64,000 nt of DNA from CAYQJS01 sp964417895 (GTDB taxonomy: Bacteria; Chloroflexota; UBA6077; SHYK01). The notes beneath the pieces were generated by a model that saw nothing but the letters and a program-made list of their open reading frames with translations, searched no databases and was not told the origin of the DNA. This document shows, one piece after another, positions 7,846 to 16,684 of the stretch. The stretch covers positions 1 to 64,000 of the forward strand of contig CAYQJS010000010.1 of NCBI GenBank assembly GCA_964417895.1, read 5' to 3'. The translations under genes were made by a program, and so were the position numbers. The stretch's first letter is position 1. Each line of letters opens with the position of its first letter.

Positions 7846-8576
7846 TCTTCCTGGTCGACAATTACGATTCATTCACCTTCAATCTCTTCCAGCACCTGAG
7901 CGAGCTGGGGGCCGAGGTGCTGGTGCGCCGCAACGACCGCTTCACCCTGGACGAGGTTGAGGCTCTGGCGCCAGAGGCTATCGTCATCTCGCCCGGCCCG
8001 GGGCGACCCTCGGAGGCGGGATTGACACCACGGTTGATCGAGAGGTTCGCCGGGCGCTTCCCTATCCTTGGCGTATGCCTGGGGCACCAGGCCATCGGCG
8101 AGGTGTTCGGTGGACGCATCGTCCGCGCTCCGAGCATCTTTCACGGGAAGGTGTCCGCCATCGAGCACGACGGCCGAACCGTTTTCGCTGGCCTGCCGAA
8201 CCCGCTGGTAGCGACCCGCTACCACTCGCTGGTGGTCGCCCCCGACTCGGTGCCGAGCTGCCTCGAGGTGAGTGCGAGGACGGCCGACGACGTCATCATG
8301 GGGCTGAGACACCGCGAGCTGCCGGTGGAAGGCGTGCAGTTCCACCCCGAATCGGCGCTGACGCCGGACGGGAAGCAGCTCCTCGCCAATTTCCTGGCAG
8401 CAGTCAGAGGACAGGGGACAGGGGACAGGGGACAGGGAACAGGGGAAAGCGAGAGGGGGACAGTCGACCCGTCGCCCCTGGCCGGCGGCTCCCGACCCCT
8501 GGCAGCGGAGCTGCCGGCCTCTGGCCCCCGACCCCTGGCCCCCGACCCCACCGGAGGTGCACATGGGCATTCGTGA
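7842..8576 (+). CDS. trpG: Anthranilate synthase component II (glutamine amidotransferase)
   Basis: Class I glutaminase that supplies ammonia to TrpE. Triad: Cys79 in GVCLGHQ, His168 and Glu170 in GVQFHPES. The enzyme core ends near residue 188; the remaining ~56 residues are encoded by heptamer repeats (GQGTGDRGQGTG, then Pro/Leu-rich) and have no family counterpart. The start ATG overlaps the trpE stop (ATGA at 7842-7845) and the 3' end overlaps trpD by 14 bp, so translation is probably coupled. Confidence 0.95.
   Translation: MIFLVDNYDSFTFNLFQHLSELGAEVLVRRNDRFTLDEVEALAPEAIVISPGPGRPSEAGLTPRLIERFAGRFPILGVCLGHQAIGEVFGGRIVRAPSIFHGKVSAIEHDGRTVFAGLPNPLVATRYHSLVVAPDSVPSCLEVSARTADDVIMGLRHRELPVEGVQFHPESALTPDGKQLLANFLAAVRGQGTGDRGQGTGESERGTVDPSPLAGGSRPLAAELPASGPRPLAPDPTGGAHGHS
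8405..8550. repeat. Heptanucleotide tandem repeats in the 3' end of trpG
   Basis: Five or more copies of ACAGGGG-type units (8405-8450), then CCCCTGG/CCCCCGA-type units (about 8478-8549). Because 7 is not a multiple of 3, three units are read as one 7-residue peptide period. Confidence 0.85.
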
Positions 8577-9600
8577 GGCTCTGGCCAAAGTCGTCGAGCG
8601 CGCGGACCTCAGTGAGGAGGAGGCGGCCGCGGCCATGCAGGACATCGTCTCGGGCACGGCGACCCCGGCTCAGATCGGGGCATTCGCGGTGGCTCTGCGC
8701 ATGAAGGGGGAGACAGCCGACGAGATGGCCGGCCTCGCTCGCGTCATGCGGGATGCGGCGCTCCCCGTCGATACGAGCGGCCCCGTGCTGGACACCGCCG
8801 GCACGGGCGGAGACTCCGCCGGCACGTTCAACATCTCGACGACGGCGGCCATCGTCGCTGCCGCTGCCGGCGCCCAGGTCGCCAAGCACCACAACCGAGC
8901 CATCAGCAGCCGGTGCGGGAGCGCCGACCTGCTGGAGGCCCTCGGCGTTGTGTGCGACCTTCCCCCCGCCGCGGCCGCCCAGTGCATCCGGGAGACGGGC
9001 ATCGGGTTCCTATTTGGGCCCGGCTACCATCCGGCCCTGGCCAATGCAGCCGGCCCGCGACGCGAGATCGCGGTGCGAACCGTGTTCAACGTGCTCGGGC
9101 CATTGACCAATCCCGCCCGCGCCCAGCATCAGCTGCTCGGTGTGCCGGTCGCAGCGCTCGCCCCCAAGATGGCCGAGGCGCTGCGCCGCCTCGGGACGGT
9201 GCACTCGCTGGTGGTCACCGGGCACGATGGTCTCGATGAGGTCACGCTGACCGGGCCGACGGCGGTCCAGGAAGTTGCGGGAGGCGAGATACGGAGCTGG
9301 TCGATCGACCCGGAGGCGTACGGCTACAAGCTCGTCCCGGCGGGGGCGCTGGCGGGAGGCGACGCCGAGCACAACGCGGGCATCACGCGCCGCGTGCTCG
9401 GCGGCGAGCCCGGCCCCTATCGCGACGTGGTGGAGCTCAACGCAGCGGCGGCGCTCCTCGCCGCCGACCGCGTGACCTCTCTCCAAGCAGGCGCCGACCT
9501 GGCTCGCCGCGTGATCGACGACGGCTCTGCCAGGCGAAAACTGGAGCAAGTCATCCAGGTGTCCAGGAGACTACAGGACTCTGCCCATGACATTTCTTGA
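8563..9600 (+). CDS. trpD: Anthranilate phosphoribosyltransferase
   Basis: Second step of Trp synthesis: anthranilate plus PRPP. 345 aa, the usual length. The Gly-rich PRPP loop GTGGDSAGTFNIST and KHHNRAISSRCGSAD motif are present. ATG 8563 has a GGAGGT site 4 nt upstream and lies inside the trpG tail; GTG 8557 is less likely. The 3' end overlaps trpC by 14 bp. Confidence 0.96.
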   Translation: MGIREALAKVVERADLSEEEAAAAMQDIVSGTATPAQIGAFAVALRMKGETADEMAGLARVMRDAALPVDTSGPVLDTAGTGGDSAGTFNISTTAAIVAAAAGAQVAKHHNRAISSRCGSADLLEALGVVCDLPPAAAAQCIRETGIGFLFGPGYHPALANAAGPRREIAVRTVFNVLGPLTNPARAQHQLLGVPVAALAPKMAEALRRLGTVHSLVVTGHDGLDEVTLTGPTAVQEVAGGEIRSWSIDPEAYGYKLVPAGALAGGDAEHNAGITRRVLGGEPGPYRDVVELNAAAALLAADRVTSLQAGADLARRVIDDGSARRKLEQVIQVSRRLQDSAHDIS

Positions 9601-10603
9601 AGAGATCCGCGCGCAGAAGGAGCGGGAGTTGGCCGCGCGCGAATCGGCGCACCCATTGAGCCAGCTCATCGCGGCGTGTGGCCAGGCGCCACCCGTCCGT
9701 CGGCTCTCGGCTGCGCTGCGAGCCACACCCCCGCGGCAGCCGGAGCCGGGAACCGGTGGCCCCGGCGTGCACGCTAAAGAAAGCGGCGCGCGATCGACCT
9801 GGGACCTGGGGCCTGGGACTTTGGACTCGCACGACGTGCGCCTGATCGCGGAGGTAAAACGGCGCTCGCCCGCCAGGGGCGCGCTGCGAGCCGATGCTGA
9901 TGCCGCCGCGCTCGCGGCGACGTACGTCGCCGCGGGGGCCGCGGCGGTCTCTGTGCTCACCGACGAGAAGTTCTTCGCCGGCGCCGACGCCGACCTGGCC
10001 GCGACGCGCGCGCGCGTCGCGGCTCCACTGCTCCGTAAGGACTTCACGATCAGCAGCTACCAGATCTACGAGGCACGCGCCCTGGGGGCCGACGCCGTGC
10101 TCCTCATCGCTGCTCTGCTCTCCGACGACCTGATCAATGTGTTCCTCGACACGGCCGATTGCCTCGGCATGGACACCATCGTCGAGGCGCACACAGAGGA
10201 GGAGGTTCGCCGGGCCGTCGCCATCCGTGCTCCCATCATCGGGATCAACAATCGCGACCTCTCCACTTTCCGGGTCGACCTGGGGACCACCGAGCGCCTC
10301 AGGACGCTCATCCCCAAGCACACGATCGTGGTCAGCGAGAGCGGCATCACGACGCGGAGCGACGTGAAGCGGATGGCGGCAGCCGGTGCGCAGGCGGTCT
10401 TAGTGGGCGAGGCGCTGGTGACGGCGAAGGACCCCGCGGCGAAGGTTCGCGAGCTCCTGGGCCTCGCGCAGAGGACAGGGGACAGGCGACAGGCGACAGG
10501 AGTACGGGGCCAGGCCTCGCACGCCCGGGCTCTGGCTTTGGCCCCCCGTCACCCAACCCCCGACCCCCGACCCCCGACCCCTGACCCCTCGGGCGCCCCA
10601 TGA
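9587..10603 (+). CDS. trpC: Indole-3-glycerol-phosphate synthase with repeat-encoded loop and tail
   Basis: TIM-barrel enzyme that closes the indole ring. Landmarks: LIAEVKRRSP (catalytic Lys), LLRKDFTI, EAHTEEE, GINNRDL and SESGI. Two parts are foreign to the family: residues ~49-82, between helix 0 and the first barrel strand, encoded by a heptamer-like repeat (GPGTLDS-type); and residues ~296-338, a repeat-encoded C-terminal tail. The internal insertion keeps the frame and sits in a loop ahead of the barrel, so activity is likely kept. The stop overlaps the trpF start (ATGA). Confidence 0.94.
   Translation: MTFLEEIRAQKERELAARESAHPLSQLIAACGQAPPVRRLSAALRATPPRQPEPGTGGPGVHAKESGARSTWDLGPGTLDSHDVRLIAEVKRRSPARGALRADADAAALAATYVAAGAAAVSVLTDEKFFAGADADLAATRARVAAPLLRKDFTISSYQIYEARALGADAVLLIAALLSDDLINVFLDTADCLGMDTIVEAHTEEEVRRAVAIRAPIIGINNRDLSTFRVDLGTTERLRTLIPKHTIVVSESGITTRSDVKRMAAAGAQAVLVGEALVTAKDPAAKVRELLGLAQRTGDRRQATGVRGQASHARALALAPRHPTPDPRPPTPDPSGAP
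9796..9830. repeat. Heptamer-type repeat inside trpC
   Basis: Units CCTGGGA / CCTGGGG / CCTGGGA within the trpC reading frame, coding for part of the loop at residues ~70-81. Confidence 0.65.
10472..10592. repeat. Heptanucleotide repeats at the 3' end of trpC
   Basis: ACAGGGG/ACAGGCG units (10472-10505), then CCCCCGA/CCCCTGA units (10545-10592), in the same order and orientation as in trpG. Confidence 0.85.
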
Positions 10604-11334
10604 CCGCCATCAAGATCTGCGGCATCGCTGACGTGGCCAGCGGGCTCGTGGCCCTCGATGCCGGCGCCCAGTACCTGGGCTTCGTTTTTTATCCGCCCAG
10701 CTCGCGGGCGCTCGACGTTGCCTCGGCTGCCCGTCTCATCGCAGAGCTGCGCGACGCCCGCTCGACGGACTGGAAAGCTGTCGGCGTCTTCGTGAATGAG
10801 CCGATAGCCATGGTCGACGCCACGCGGCGCGCTTGCCTGCTGGACATCGTGCAGCTCAACGGAGAGGAAACCCCGGACTACATCCGCGCGGTCGGTGTCC
10901 CCGTGTTCAAGGCGCTCCGCTATCGCGGGATGGCAGAGCCGCTGCCGACGGCTGCCTCGCTCGGCGCCGAGCGAGTGCTTGTGGACGCCAACGTCCCCGG
11001 GCGCTACGGCGGCACCGGAGTCGCCTACGACTGGTCGCAGGTCCGAGCGGCCGTGGCTGAAGGGTTTCTCGCGGGTGGGCTCACCCCAGACAACGTGGCC
11101 AAAGCGCTCGAGCAGGCGCACCCGTGGGGAGTGGACGTCAGCTCAGGCGTCGAGCGCAAGGGCGCCAAGAGCCCGGAGCTGATCCAGCGCTTCGTCACCG
11201 CCGTGCGGCAGTTCGGACTTCTGAGTTCTGAGTTTCGCGGTGCGAGCTCCGCATCGGATGCCCCGCTCCCAAATTCTGGGCTGGGTGAGAGGCCCGGGGA
11301 CCTACGCCGGAAGGGGGCCGCGACCGATGGCTGA
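10600..11334 (+). CDS. trpF: Phosphoribosylanthranilate isomerase
   Basis: TIM-barrel isomerase between TrpD and TrpC. KICGI with the catalytic Cys, FVFYPPSSR, VQLNGEE, GGTG and DVSSGVE are all present. The barrel ends near residue 205; the last ~40 residues begin with a TTCTGAG repeat and look non-conserved. It starts on the ATGA overlap with trpC and overlaps trpB by 8 bp. Confidence 0.94.
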   Translation: MTAIKICGIADVASGLVALDAGAQYLGFVFYPPSSRALDVASAARLIAELRDARSTDWKAVGVFVNEPIAMVDATRRACLLDIVQLNGEETPDYIRAVGVPVFKALRYRGMAEPLPTAASLGAERVLVDANVPGRYGGTGVAYDWSQVRAAVAEGFLAGGLTPDNVAKALEQAHPWGVDVSSGVERKGAKSPELIQRFVTAVRQFGLLSSEFRGASSASDAPLPNSGLGERPGDLRRKGAATDG

Positions 11335-11402
11335 GCGATCCGGTGCAAGTGCGAGACCCGAAGAATCACTCAGAACTCAGAACTCAGAACTCGGAACTCG
11401 TT
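11216..11402. repeat. Inverted pair of ACTCAGA heptamer repeats at the trpF/trpB junction
   Basis: Two to three TTCTGAG units at 11216-11237, and four ACTCAGA-type units at 11365-11402 in the opposite orientation. They are read as the TrpF C-terminus and the TrpB N-terminus. Confidence 0.8.
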
Positions 11403-12628
11403 TCTGGCACCCGGGGCTCGTCGAGTCTATCCACGACCTCGGGCGCGATGGGCATTTCGGCGAGTTCGGCGGCGCCTATGTGCCCGAGGTGCTCGTGCCC
11501 GCGGTCTCGGCCCTCACCAGCGCATATCTGCAGGCGCGCGACGACCTCGACTTCTGGCGAGAGCTGGATGAGCTAGGGCGCACGTACGGCGGGCGGCCCA
11601 CCCCACTCTATCGGGCTGCGCGACTCAGTGAGCGCCTCGGCGGGCCGGATCTCCTGCTCAAGCGCGAGGACCTGGCGCACACGGGCGCCCACAAGATCAA
11701 CAATGCGCTCGGCCAGGGCCTCCTTGCGCAACGCATGGGCCTCCGCCGGATCATCGCTGAGACCGGAGCTGGCCAACACGGGGTCGCGGCTGCGACCGTG
11801 TGCGCCAAACTCGGCCTCGAGTGCATTGTCTATATGGGCTCGGAGGACATCGAGCGCCAGGCCCTCAACGTGTACCGCATGCGCCTGCTTGGGGCGGAGG
11901 TGCGCCCCGTGGAAAGCGGGACCCGGACTCTGAAGGATGCCATAAACGAGGCCATCCGCGACTGGGTGACCAACGTGGAGACGACGCACTACATGTTGGG
12001 CTCAGCTGTGGGCCCCCATCCCTATCCGCTGATGGTGCGGGACTTCCAGTCGGTCATCGGGTGGGAGGCCCGCGCCCAGTGCATGGCCCAGCTCGGCCGA
12101 CTGCCTGACGTCGTCGTGGCCTGCGTGGGCGGCGGCAGCAACGCCATCGGTGGCTTCATGCCCTTCGTCGACGACCCCGGGGTCGCTCTCGTCGGCGTCG
12201 AGGCGGGCGGGCGCGGGCTCAGCTCAGGGGCGCACGCCGCGTCCTTGAGCGCCGGAGCTCCCGGGATTCTGCACGGCAGTCGCTCATTCGTGCTGCAGGA
12301 CCAGGATGGGCAGATCATCGGAACGCATAGCATCTCGGCTGGGCTCGATTACCCGGGCGTCGGGCCCGAGCACGCCGACCTGCGCGCTCGCGGCCGTGCC
12401 AGGTACGTCGCCGCCAACGACGACGACGCCGTGCGAGCGTTCAAGCTGCTATGCGAGACGGAGGGCATCATCCCTGCGCTGGAGCCGGCCCACGCGCTCG
12501 CCCACCTAGCGGACCACGCGGCGGACTTCGATGGGGCGCTCGTCCTCGTGATTCTCTCGGGCCGCGGCGACAAGGACATCCACTCTTACGCGAAGGCCAC
12601 GGGCACCGTGCTGGAAGTGGTCGGGTGA
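11327..12628 (+). CDS. trpB: Tryptophan synthase beta chain
   Basis: PLP enzyme that joins indole and serine. 433 aa from ATG 11327, which overlaps the trpF stop. The PLP Lys is in HTGAHKINN (Lys123). The conserved protein begins around residue 40 (GHFGEFGGAYVPE); residues ~13-24 (SLRTQNSELG) are encoded by the ACTCAGA repeat. Ends 4 bp before trpA, its partner in the alpha2-beta2 complex. Confidence 0.96.
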   Translation: MAERSGASARPEESLRTQNSELGTRFWHPGLVESIHDLGRDGHFGEFGGAYVPEVLVPAVSALTSAYLQARDDLDFWRELDELGRTYGGRPTPLYRAARLSERLGGPDLLLKREDLAHTGAHKINNALGQGLLAQRMGLRRIIAETGAGQHGVAAATVCAKLGLECIVYMGSEDIERQALNVYRMRLLGAEVRPVESGTRTLKDAINEAIRDWVTNVETTHYMLGSAVGPHPYPLMVRDFQSVIGWEARAQCMAQLGRLPDVVVACVGGGSNAIGGFMPFVDDPGVALVGVEAGGRGLSSGAHAASLSAGAPGILHGSRSFVLQDQDGQIIGTHSISAGLDYPGVGPEHADLRARGRARYVAANDDDAVRAFKLLCETEGIIPALEPAHALAHLADHAADFDGALVLVILSGRGDKDIHSYAKATGTVLEVVG

Positions 12629-12632
12629 AACT

Positions 12633-13460
12633 GTGGTGAACCGCATAGACACGGCGTTCGCCGCGCTGAGGGCCGCGGGTCGCGTCGGGCTCTTTCCATA
12701 CCTCACCGCCGGCTACCCCACGCTGGCCGCCACGGAAGAGCTCGCGATGACGGCGGTCGAAGCCGGCGCCGATGGCCTGGAGCTGGGGGTGCCGTTCTCC
12801 GATCCGCTGGCCGACGGCACCACGTTGCAGCGTGCCAGCGAGGTCGCCCTCCGCGGCGGCGCTTCCCTCACCTGGGCGCTCGGATTAGCGGCGCGCCTGC
12901 GTCGGCGCACCCCTGCGCCACTCATCGGCATGACCTATTACAACCCGGTCCATCGCTACGGCATCGACCGCTTCGTGGTGGATGCCGTGGCTGCCGGCCT
13001 TGACGGCGTGATCGTGGCGGACCTCCCATCCGCCGAGGCGGCGCCGCTTACGGATGCCGCTTCCCGGCGTGGCTTCTACGTCATCCAGATGGTGGCCCCG
13101 ACTACGACGGATGAGCGTCTGGCGGAGGTGGGGAGTACCGCGCAGGGCTTCGTCTATTGCGTCTCCCTGCTGGGCACGACCGGCGCGCGTCACGAGGTGT
13201 CCGAGCGCTTGCCCGAGTTCATGGCGCGCGTGCGGGCGCACGTGAAGCTGCCTTTGCTGGTTGGATTCGGCATCGCCCGTCCCGAACACGTCGGGGCGGT
13301 TCGCGCGTACGCTGACGCCGTTATCGTCGCCAGCGCCCTGGCCGATCTCCTGGCCGCGACCAACCCTGAGCAGTGGCGCGCCGCGGTTCACTCGTACGTG
13401 GCTTCCCTCCGCGGGGCTTGCGAGCCCGTTACCGCCGACCAGGCTGCGACCGATGCGTGA
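12633..13460 (+). CDS. trpA: Tryptophan synthase alpha chain
   Basis: Cleaves indole-glycerol phosphate to indole for TrpB. 275 aa; catalytic Glu50 and Asp61 lie in LELGVPFSDPLADG. Tandem GTG codons (12633, 12636) start it just after trpB. Last gene of the trp operon and free of repeat tails. Confidence 0.96.
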   Translation: MVNRIDTAFAALRAAGRVGLFPYLTAGYPTLAATEELAMTAVEAGADGLELGVPFSDPLADGTTLQRASEVALRGGASLTWALGLAARLRRRTPAPLIGMTYYNPVHRYGIDRFVVDAVAAGLDGVIVADLPSAEAAPLTDAASRRGFYVIQMVAPTTTDERLAEVGSTAQGFVYCVSLLGTTGARHEVSERLPEFMARVRAHVKLPLLVGFGIARPEHVGAVRAYADAVIVASALADLLAATNPEQWRAAVHSYVASLRGACEPVTADQAATDA

Positions 13461-13520
13461 TGACCTTGTGACGCGAATCCCCTGCTCACACCAGGTGGGA
13501 TGTGGCACTCTTGCCGGGTA

Positions 13521-14237
13521 ATGCTGGCAAGTCTCGGGAACGCGCTCGGCCGGACCTACGTGCCGGGCTTCGAAGGGTTCCTCCGGCGCGTCCGTGACGT
13601 GGTCGAGCGGGGGCGCTTCGACATCGGGCAGCTGCGCCTCGCCGATCTCATCCGCTGGCTGCTTCGGCGCCTGGGCGGAGACGGCGCGTCGCTCGGGGAG
13701 CTGTGTGGCGCGCTGGAGGGCGCTGCCCGCCTCGCCCTGCTGAAGGCGCGCCGCCTGACCGGCTTGTGGGAGCCCGACCGAGGAGAGGACGTCGCGCCCT
13801 GGTTGGGCCCGCCCCCGGAGCTGCCCCTGCGGAGGAGCTGGCTCGGCGAGCGCATCGCCAGCGGGCAGCTCGCGTTCGCCGCGCCGTCACGCAGCTTCGA
13901 GGGCGTGGCGGCGCCGCTGGCGGCCATCGCCCCTGACGAGCTGCGCAGGGCCATGCTGGCCATGCTTGCCCGCGAGCGTCGACCCACACCCATTGCGCTT
14001 GCTCGGCCGACGCGCCTCTCCGTCGATGCGTGCTCCGGTGCCATCCTGACGCAGCTCGCCCTCCAGGGCGAGCTGCGTCTGTCCCAGGTTGGCAGCAAAA
14101 GCCGCGACGCCCGCATCGCGGCCTTCCTCGCGTGCCTTAGCCTCGCCCGCCAGGGCCGCGTGGCGCTCGCGCAGGGCGCTCTGTTTGGAGAGATCGTCGT
14201 GCGCTCGCCCGTCGCCAGCCTCGAGCTGCCCGCCTGA
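13521..14237 (+). CDS. Divergent ScpA-like (kleisin) protein
   Basis: 238-aa protein resembling segregation/condensation protein A. It has an N-terminal 'FEGFLRRVRDVVERGRFDIG' region like the ScpA start (FEGPLDLLLxLI...DI), a long helical middle, and a C-terminal winged-helix-like end with FLACLSLARQGRVALAQ and FGEIVV, as in ScpA (FLALLEL...GRV...Q...FGEI). ScpA bridges SMC heads with ScpB. No scpB or smc is adjacent and the middle is very Arg/Leu-rich, so this may be a fast-evolving ScpA. ATG 13521 is preferred over ATG 13500 by match to the family. Confidence 0.6.
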   Translation: MLASLGNALGRTYVPGFEGFLRRVRDVVERGRFDIGQLRLADLIRWLLRRLGGDGASLGELCGALEGAARLALLKARRLTGLWEPDRGEDVAPWLGPPPELPLRRSWLGERIASGQLAFAAPSRSFEGVAAPLAAIAPDELRRAMLAMLARERRPTPIALARPTRLSVDACSGAILTQLALQGELRLSQVGSKSRDARIAAFLACLSLARQGRVALAQGALFGEIVVRSPVASLELPA

Positions 14238-14299
14238 TCCATCACTGTGAGTTGGCTATACTGGCTCTAGTTGCTGAATCTGGCGTCGGAGGGCGAGCC

Positions 14300-14665
14300 G
14301 TGATCAAGACCCAGGGCCTCACCCACATTCACCTCCTCGTCAAGGACCTCGATGACTCAGTGCGCTTCTACAGGGACGTGTTTGGGATGGAGGAGTTGTT
14401 CCACCAAGGCCCACACATGGTGTTCCTGCAAACTCCGGGTCGGAACGACATGATTACGCTCCACAAGGCGACGCATGACGGTGCAACGGGGCAGATGGGC
14501 AGCATCGAGCACTTCGGATTCATGCTCAGCGACGGAGCCGATTACGACGCGGCTATCGCCGAGATCGAGCGAGCCGGGGGCCGCCTGATCAAGCGCGGAG
14601 AGCACGGGCCGGGGGCGCCGTACGCTTACGTGGCCGATCCCGATGGCTACGTCATCGAGGTGTAG
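14300..14665 (+). CDS. VOC-family (glyoxalase/bleomycin-resistance-like) protein
   Basis: 121-aa single-domain protein of the vicinal oxygen chelate superfamily. It begins GLTHIHLLVKDLDDSVRFYRD and ends APYAYVADPDGYVIEV, with candidate metal ligands His (THIH), His (EHFGF) and the C-terminal Glu. GTG 14300 was chosen because GGAGGG lies 6 nt upstream. It ends 4 bp before the LLM gene, so the two are probably co-transcribed. Substrate unknown. Confidence 0.8.
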   Translation: MIKTQGLTHIHLLVKDLDDSVRFYRDVFGMEELFHQGPHMVFLQTPGRNDMITLHKATHDGATGQMGSIEHFGFMLSDGADYDAAIAEIERAGGRLIKRGEHGPGAPYAYVADPDGYVIEV

Positions 14666-14669
14666 CACG

Positions 14670-15769
14670 GTGCAATTCGGCTACTTCACGCTCACCGACA
14701 ACCCGCCCACGTATGGCGCCCGACGCCGCGACGCCAATCAGTTGCTGCGCGACACCCTGGACGAAGCGCTCGCCGCCGAGCGGCTCGGCTTCAACTCGGT
14801 ATGGCTGCCCGAGCACCACTTTGGCGGGTTCGGGGTCCTGCCGACGCCGGCTACGTTTCTCGCCTATGTTGCTGCGAAGACCGAGCGGGTGAAGCTCTCC
14901 GCCGCGACGGTGCTCCTCCCGTGCAACCAGCCGTTGCGGGCTGCTGAAGAGTTCGCCATGCTCGATCTGCTCAGCAATGGGCGGGCCATCTTCTCGGCGG
15001 GTCGGGGCTACGATGAGCGTGAGTACAAGGCGTTCGAGATTCCCTTCGCCGAGAGCCGCACGCGTTTCGATGAGGAGCTGGAGATCGTCCGCAAGGCCTG
15101 GACCGAGGAGAACTGGAGCTTTCATGGGCAGCACCATACGATCCCCGGGCCCATCACCGTCTATCCGCGGCCGGTCCAGAAACCGCACATGCCCGTCTAC
15201 GTTGCATGTTTCAGCGAGCCCACCATGCGCACGGCGGCCGAGATGGGCTTCAACATCATCTTTGCGCCTTCGCAGCGGCGATGATGTTCGGCAGCCTGGA
15301 GCAGGCGGTGGAGAGATTCAGGACGTACGCCAGCGCGGCGGGATACCCGGACGCGAAGGCCATGTGCTCCTACTTCGTCTGCCTCGCCGACACGCCCGAA
15401 GAGGAGCGGCGAGCCCGGGAGCGCCTGCTGCTCTATCTTCAGGCCATCTCCCCCGCTTTCCCCAGCGACCGCTCGAAGGCCCCGCCGCACATCGCCTACT
15501 TCGCTGACATCGTGGAGCGCATCCACGCCATGAAGCCCGACGACCTCGGGGAGCGCAGCATCGTCACCGGAACGCGGGAGCATGTGATCGACCACCTGCG
15601 CCGAGTGGAGGCCGCGGGGATCGAGGAGGTGATCTGCTACTTCAGCTACGGCGCGCTTCCCCACGCCGACGTGCTGCACCAGATGGAGCGCTTCTCGGCT
15701 GAAGTGCTACCCGCCTTCGCGGACGAGCGCGTCGCGGCCGCGCCAGCGGCCGGGGCCGCTTCTCGGTAG
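14670..15769 (+). pseudogene. Luciferase-like (LLM class) flavin monooxygenase, frameshifted
   Basis: F420/FMN-dependent bacterial-luciferase-fold enzyme. The first part (GTG 14670 to about 15267) carries FGYFTLTDNPP, WLPEHHFG and the AGRGYDEREY segment and then runs into TGA at 15282-15284. The rest (about 15268-15769) continues in the +2 frame as FAAAMMFGSLEQAV... to the C-terminus. One missing base near 15267 (IFAP-FAAAMM) explains everything. Joined, the protein has the normal ~365 residues. Either a recent pseudogene or a base-calling/assembly error. Confidence 0.85.
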
Positions 15770-15785
15770 AGGTGGATTCAGGCCT

Positions 15786-16532
15786 TCAGCCTGCAGTAGC
15801 CGGCTTCGAGCGTAACGCAGCGAGGGGCGGTTGGCTCAAGCCAAGGCGAAGACGGAGCACCAGGAGCGCTGCCTCCACGGCGATGCGCCACGACATTTTG
15901 GAGGCGCCACGGGTCCGGTCGGGAAACACGATGGGCACTTCTGCGAAGACGAGGCCGGCTCGAGCGCACGCATAGTTCACCTCGACCTGAAACGCGTAGC
16001 CGTTGGACTCGAGCGCGGCGAGGTCCAGCATCTCGAGGGCGCCGCGGCGAAAGCACTTGAAGCCGCTCGTGCAGTCGCGCACTGGCAGACCCAGCAGCAG
16101 GCGCGAGAACAGGCTCCCCCCCTTGCTTACCAGGTGCCGCAGCGGCGACCAGCCCTCTGCCCTGCCTCCGGGCACACTGCGCGACCCGATGACTACGTCC
16201 GCCGAGTCTGCGGCGCGCAGGAGACGAGGAAGGTCTTCAGGTCGGTGCGAGTAGTCGGCATCCATTTCGAGGATGCGCTCGTATTCGTGCTCTAGCGCGT
16301 ACTGGAAGCCGGCCACGTAGGCTCGGCCCAGCCCCTGCTTGCCGTCCCGATGCAACGCGTGCACGCGGCTCGATTGTCGGCACAACGCCTCGGCGACGTC
16401 GCCGGTTCCATCCGGGGATTTGTCGTCCACAACGAGGACGTCGACGGAAGCGTCGGCCGCCAGGACATCCCTGACGAGCGGCTCCAGATTCTCAGCTTCG
16501 TTGTACGTGGGAATTATGACGAGTGCGCGCAT
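15786..16532 (-). CDS. Polyprenol-phosphate mannosyltransferase-like GT2 glycosyltransferase
   Basis: 248-aa family-2 glycosyltransferase of the dolichol/polyprenol-phosphate-mannose synthase type. It starts VIIPTYNEAENL, has the nucleotide-sugar Asp pair in VLVVDDKSPDGT and a DxD-like motif in EMDADYSH. It lacks C-terminal membrane segments, as in the soluble form of the enzyme. A TACAAT -10-like box (16540-16545) lies only 7 nt before the ATG, which would give a near-leaderless mRNA. Sugar donor not provable here. Confidence 0.85.
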   Translation of the reverse strand: MRALVIIPTYNEAENLEPLVRDVLAADASVDVLVVDDKSPDGTGDVAEALCRQSSRVHALHRDGKQGLGRAYVAGFQYALEHEYERILEMDADYSHRPEDLPRLLRAADSADVVIGSRSVPGGRAEGWSPLRHLVSKGGSLFSRLLLGLPVRDCTSGFKCFRRGALEMLDLAALESNGYAFQVEVNYACARAGLVFAEVPIVFPDRTRGASKMSWRIAVEAALLVLRLRLGLSQPPLAALRSKPATAG

Positions 16533-16684
16533 CCCGGCGATTGTATCGCACAGGGACTGGAACGAAGGGGCACGCCCGCAACATGACCACCTATTCTCAA
16601 GGCAAGAGGGCGGGGTAGTTTCCTGGGCGGGTCGTCCGGCCTCATCAGACTAGCTCGGGCGGTGCCATCGTGCGGCCGCAGCGT

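Noticed and set aside
8405..8550. CRISPR-like array (short repeats in series)
   Set aside because: Units are 7-8 bp, contiguous, without spacers, and lie inside trpG; no cas genes nearby.
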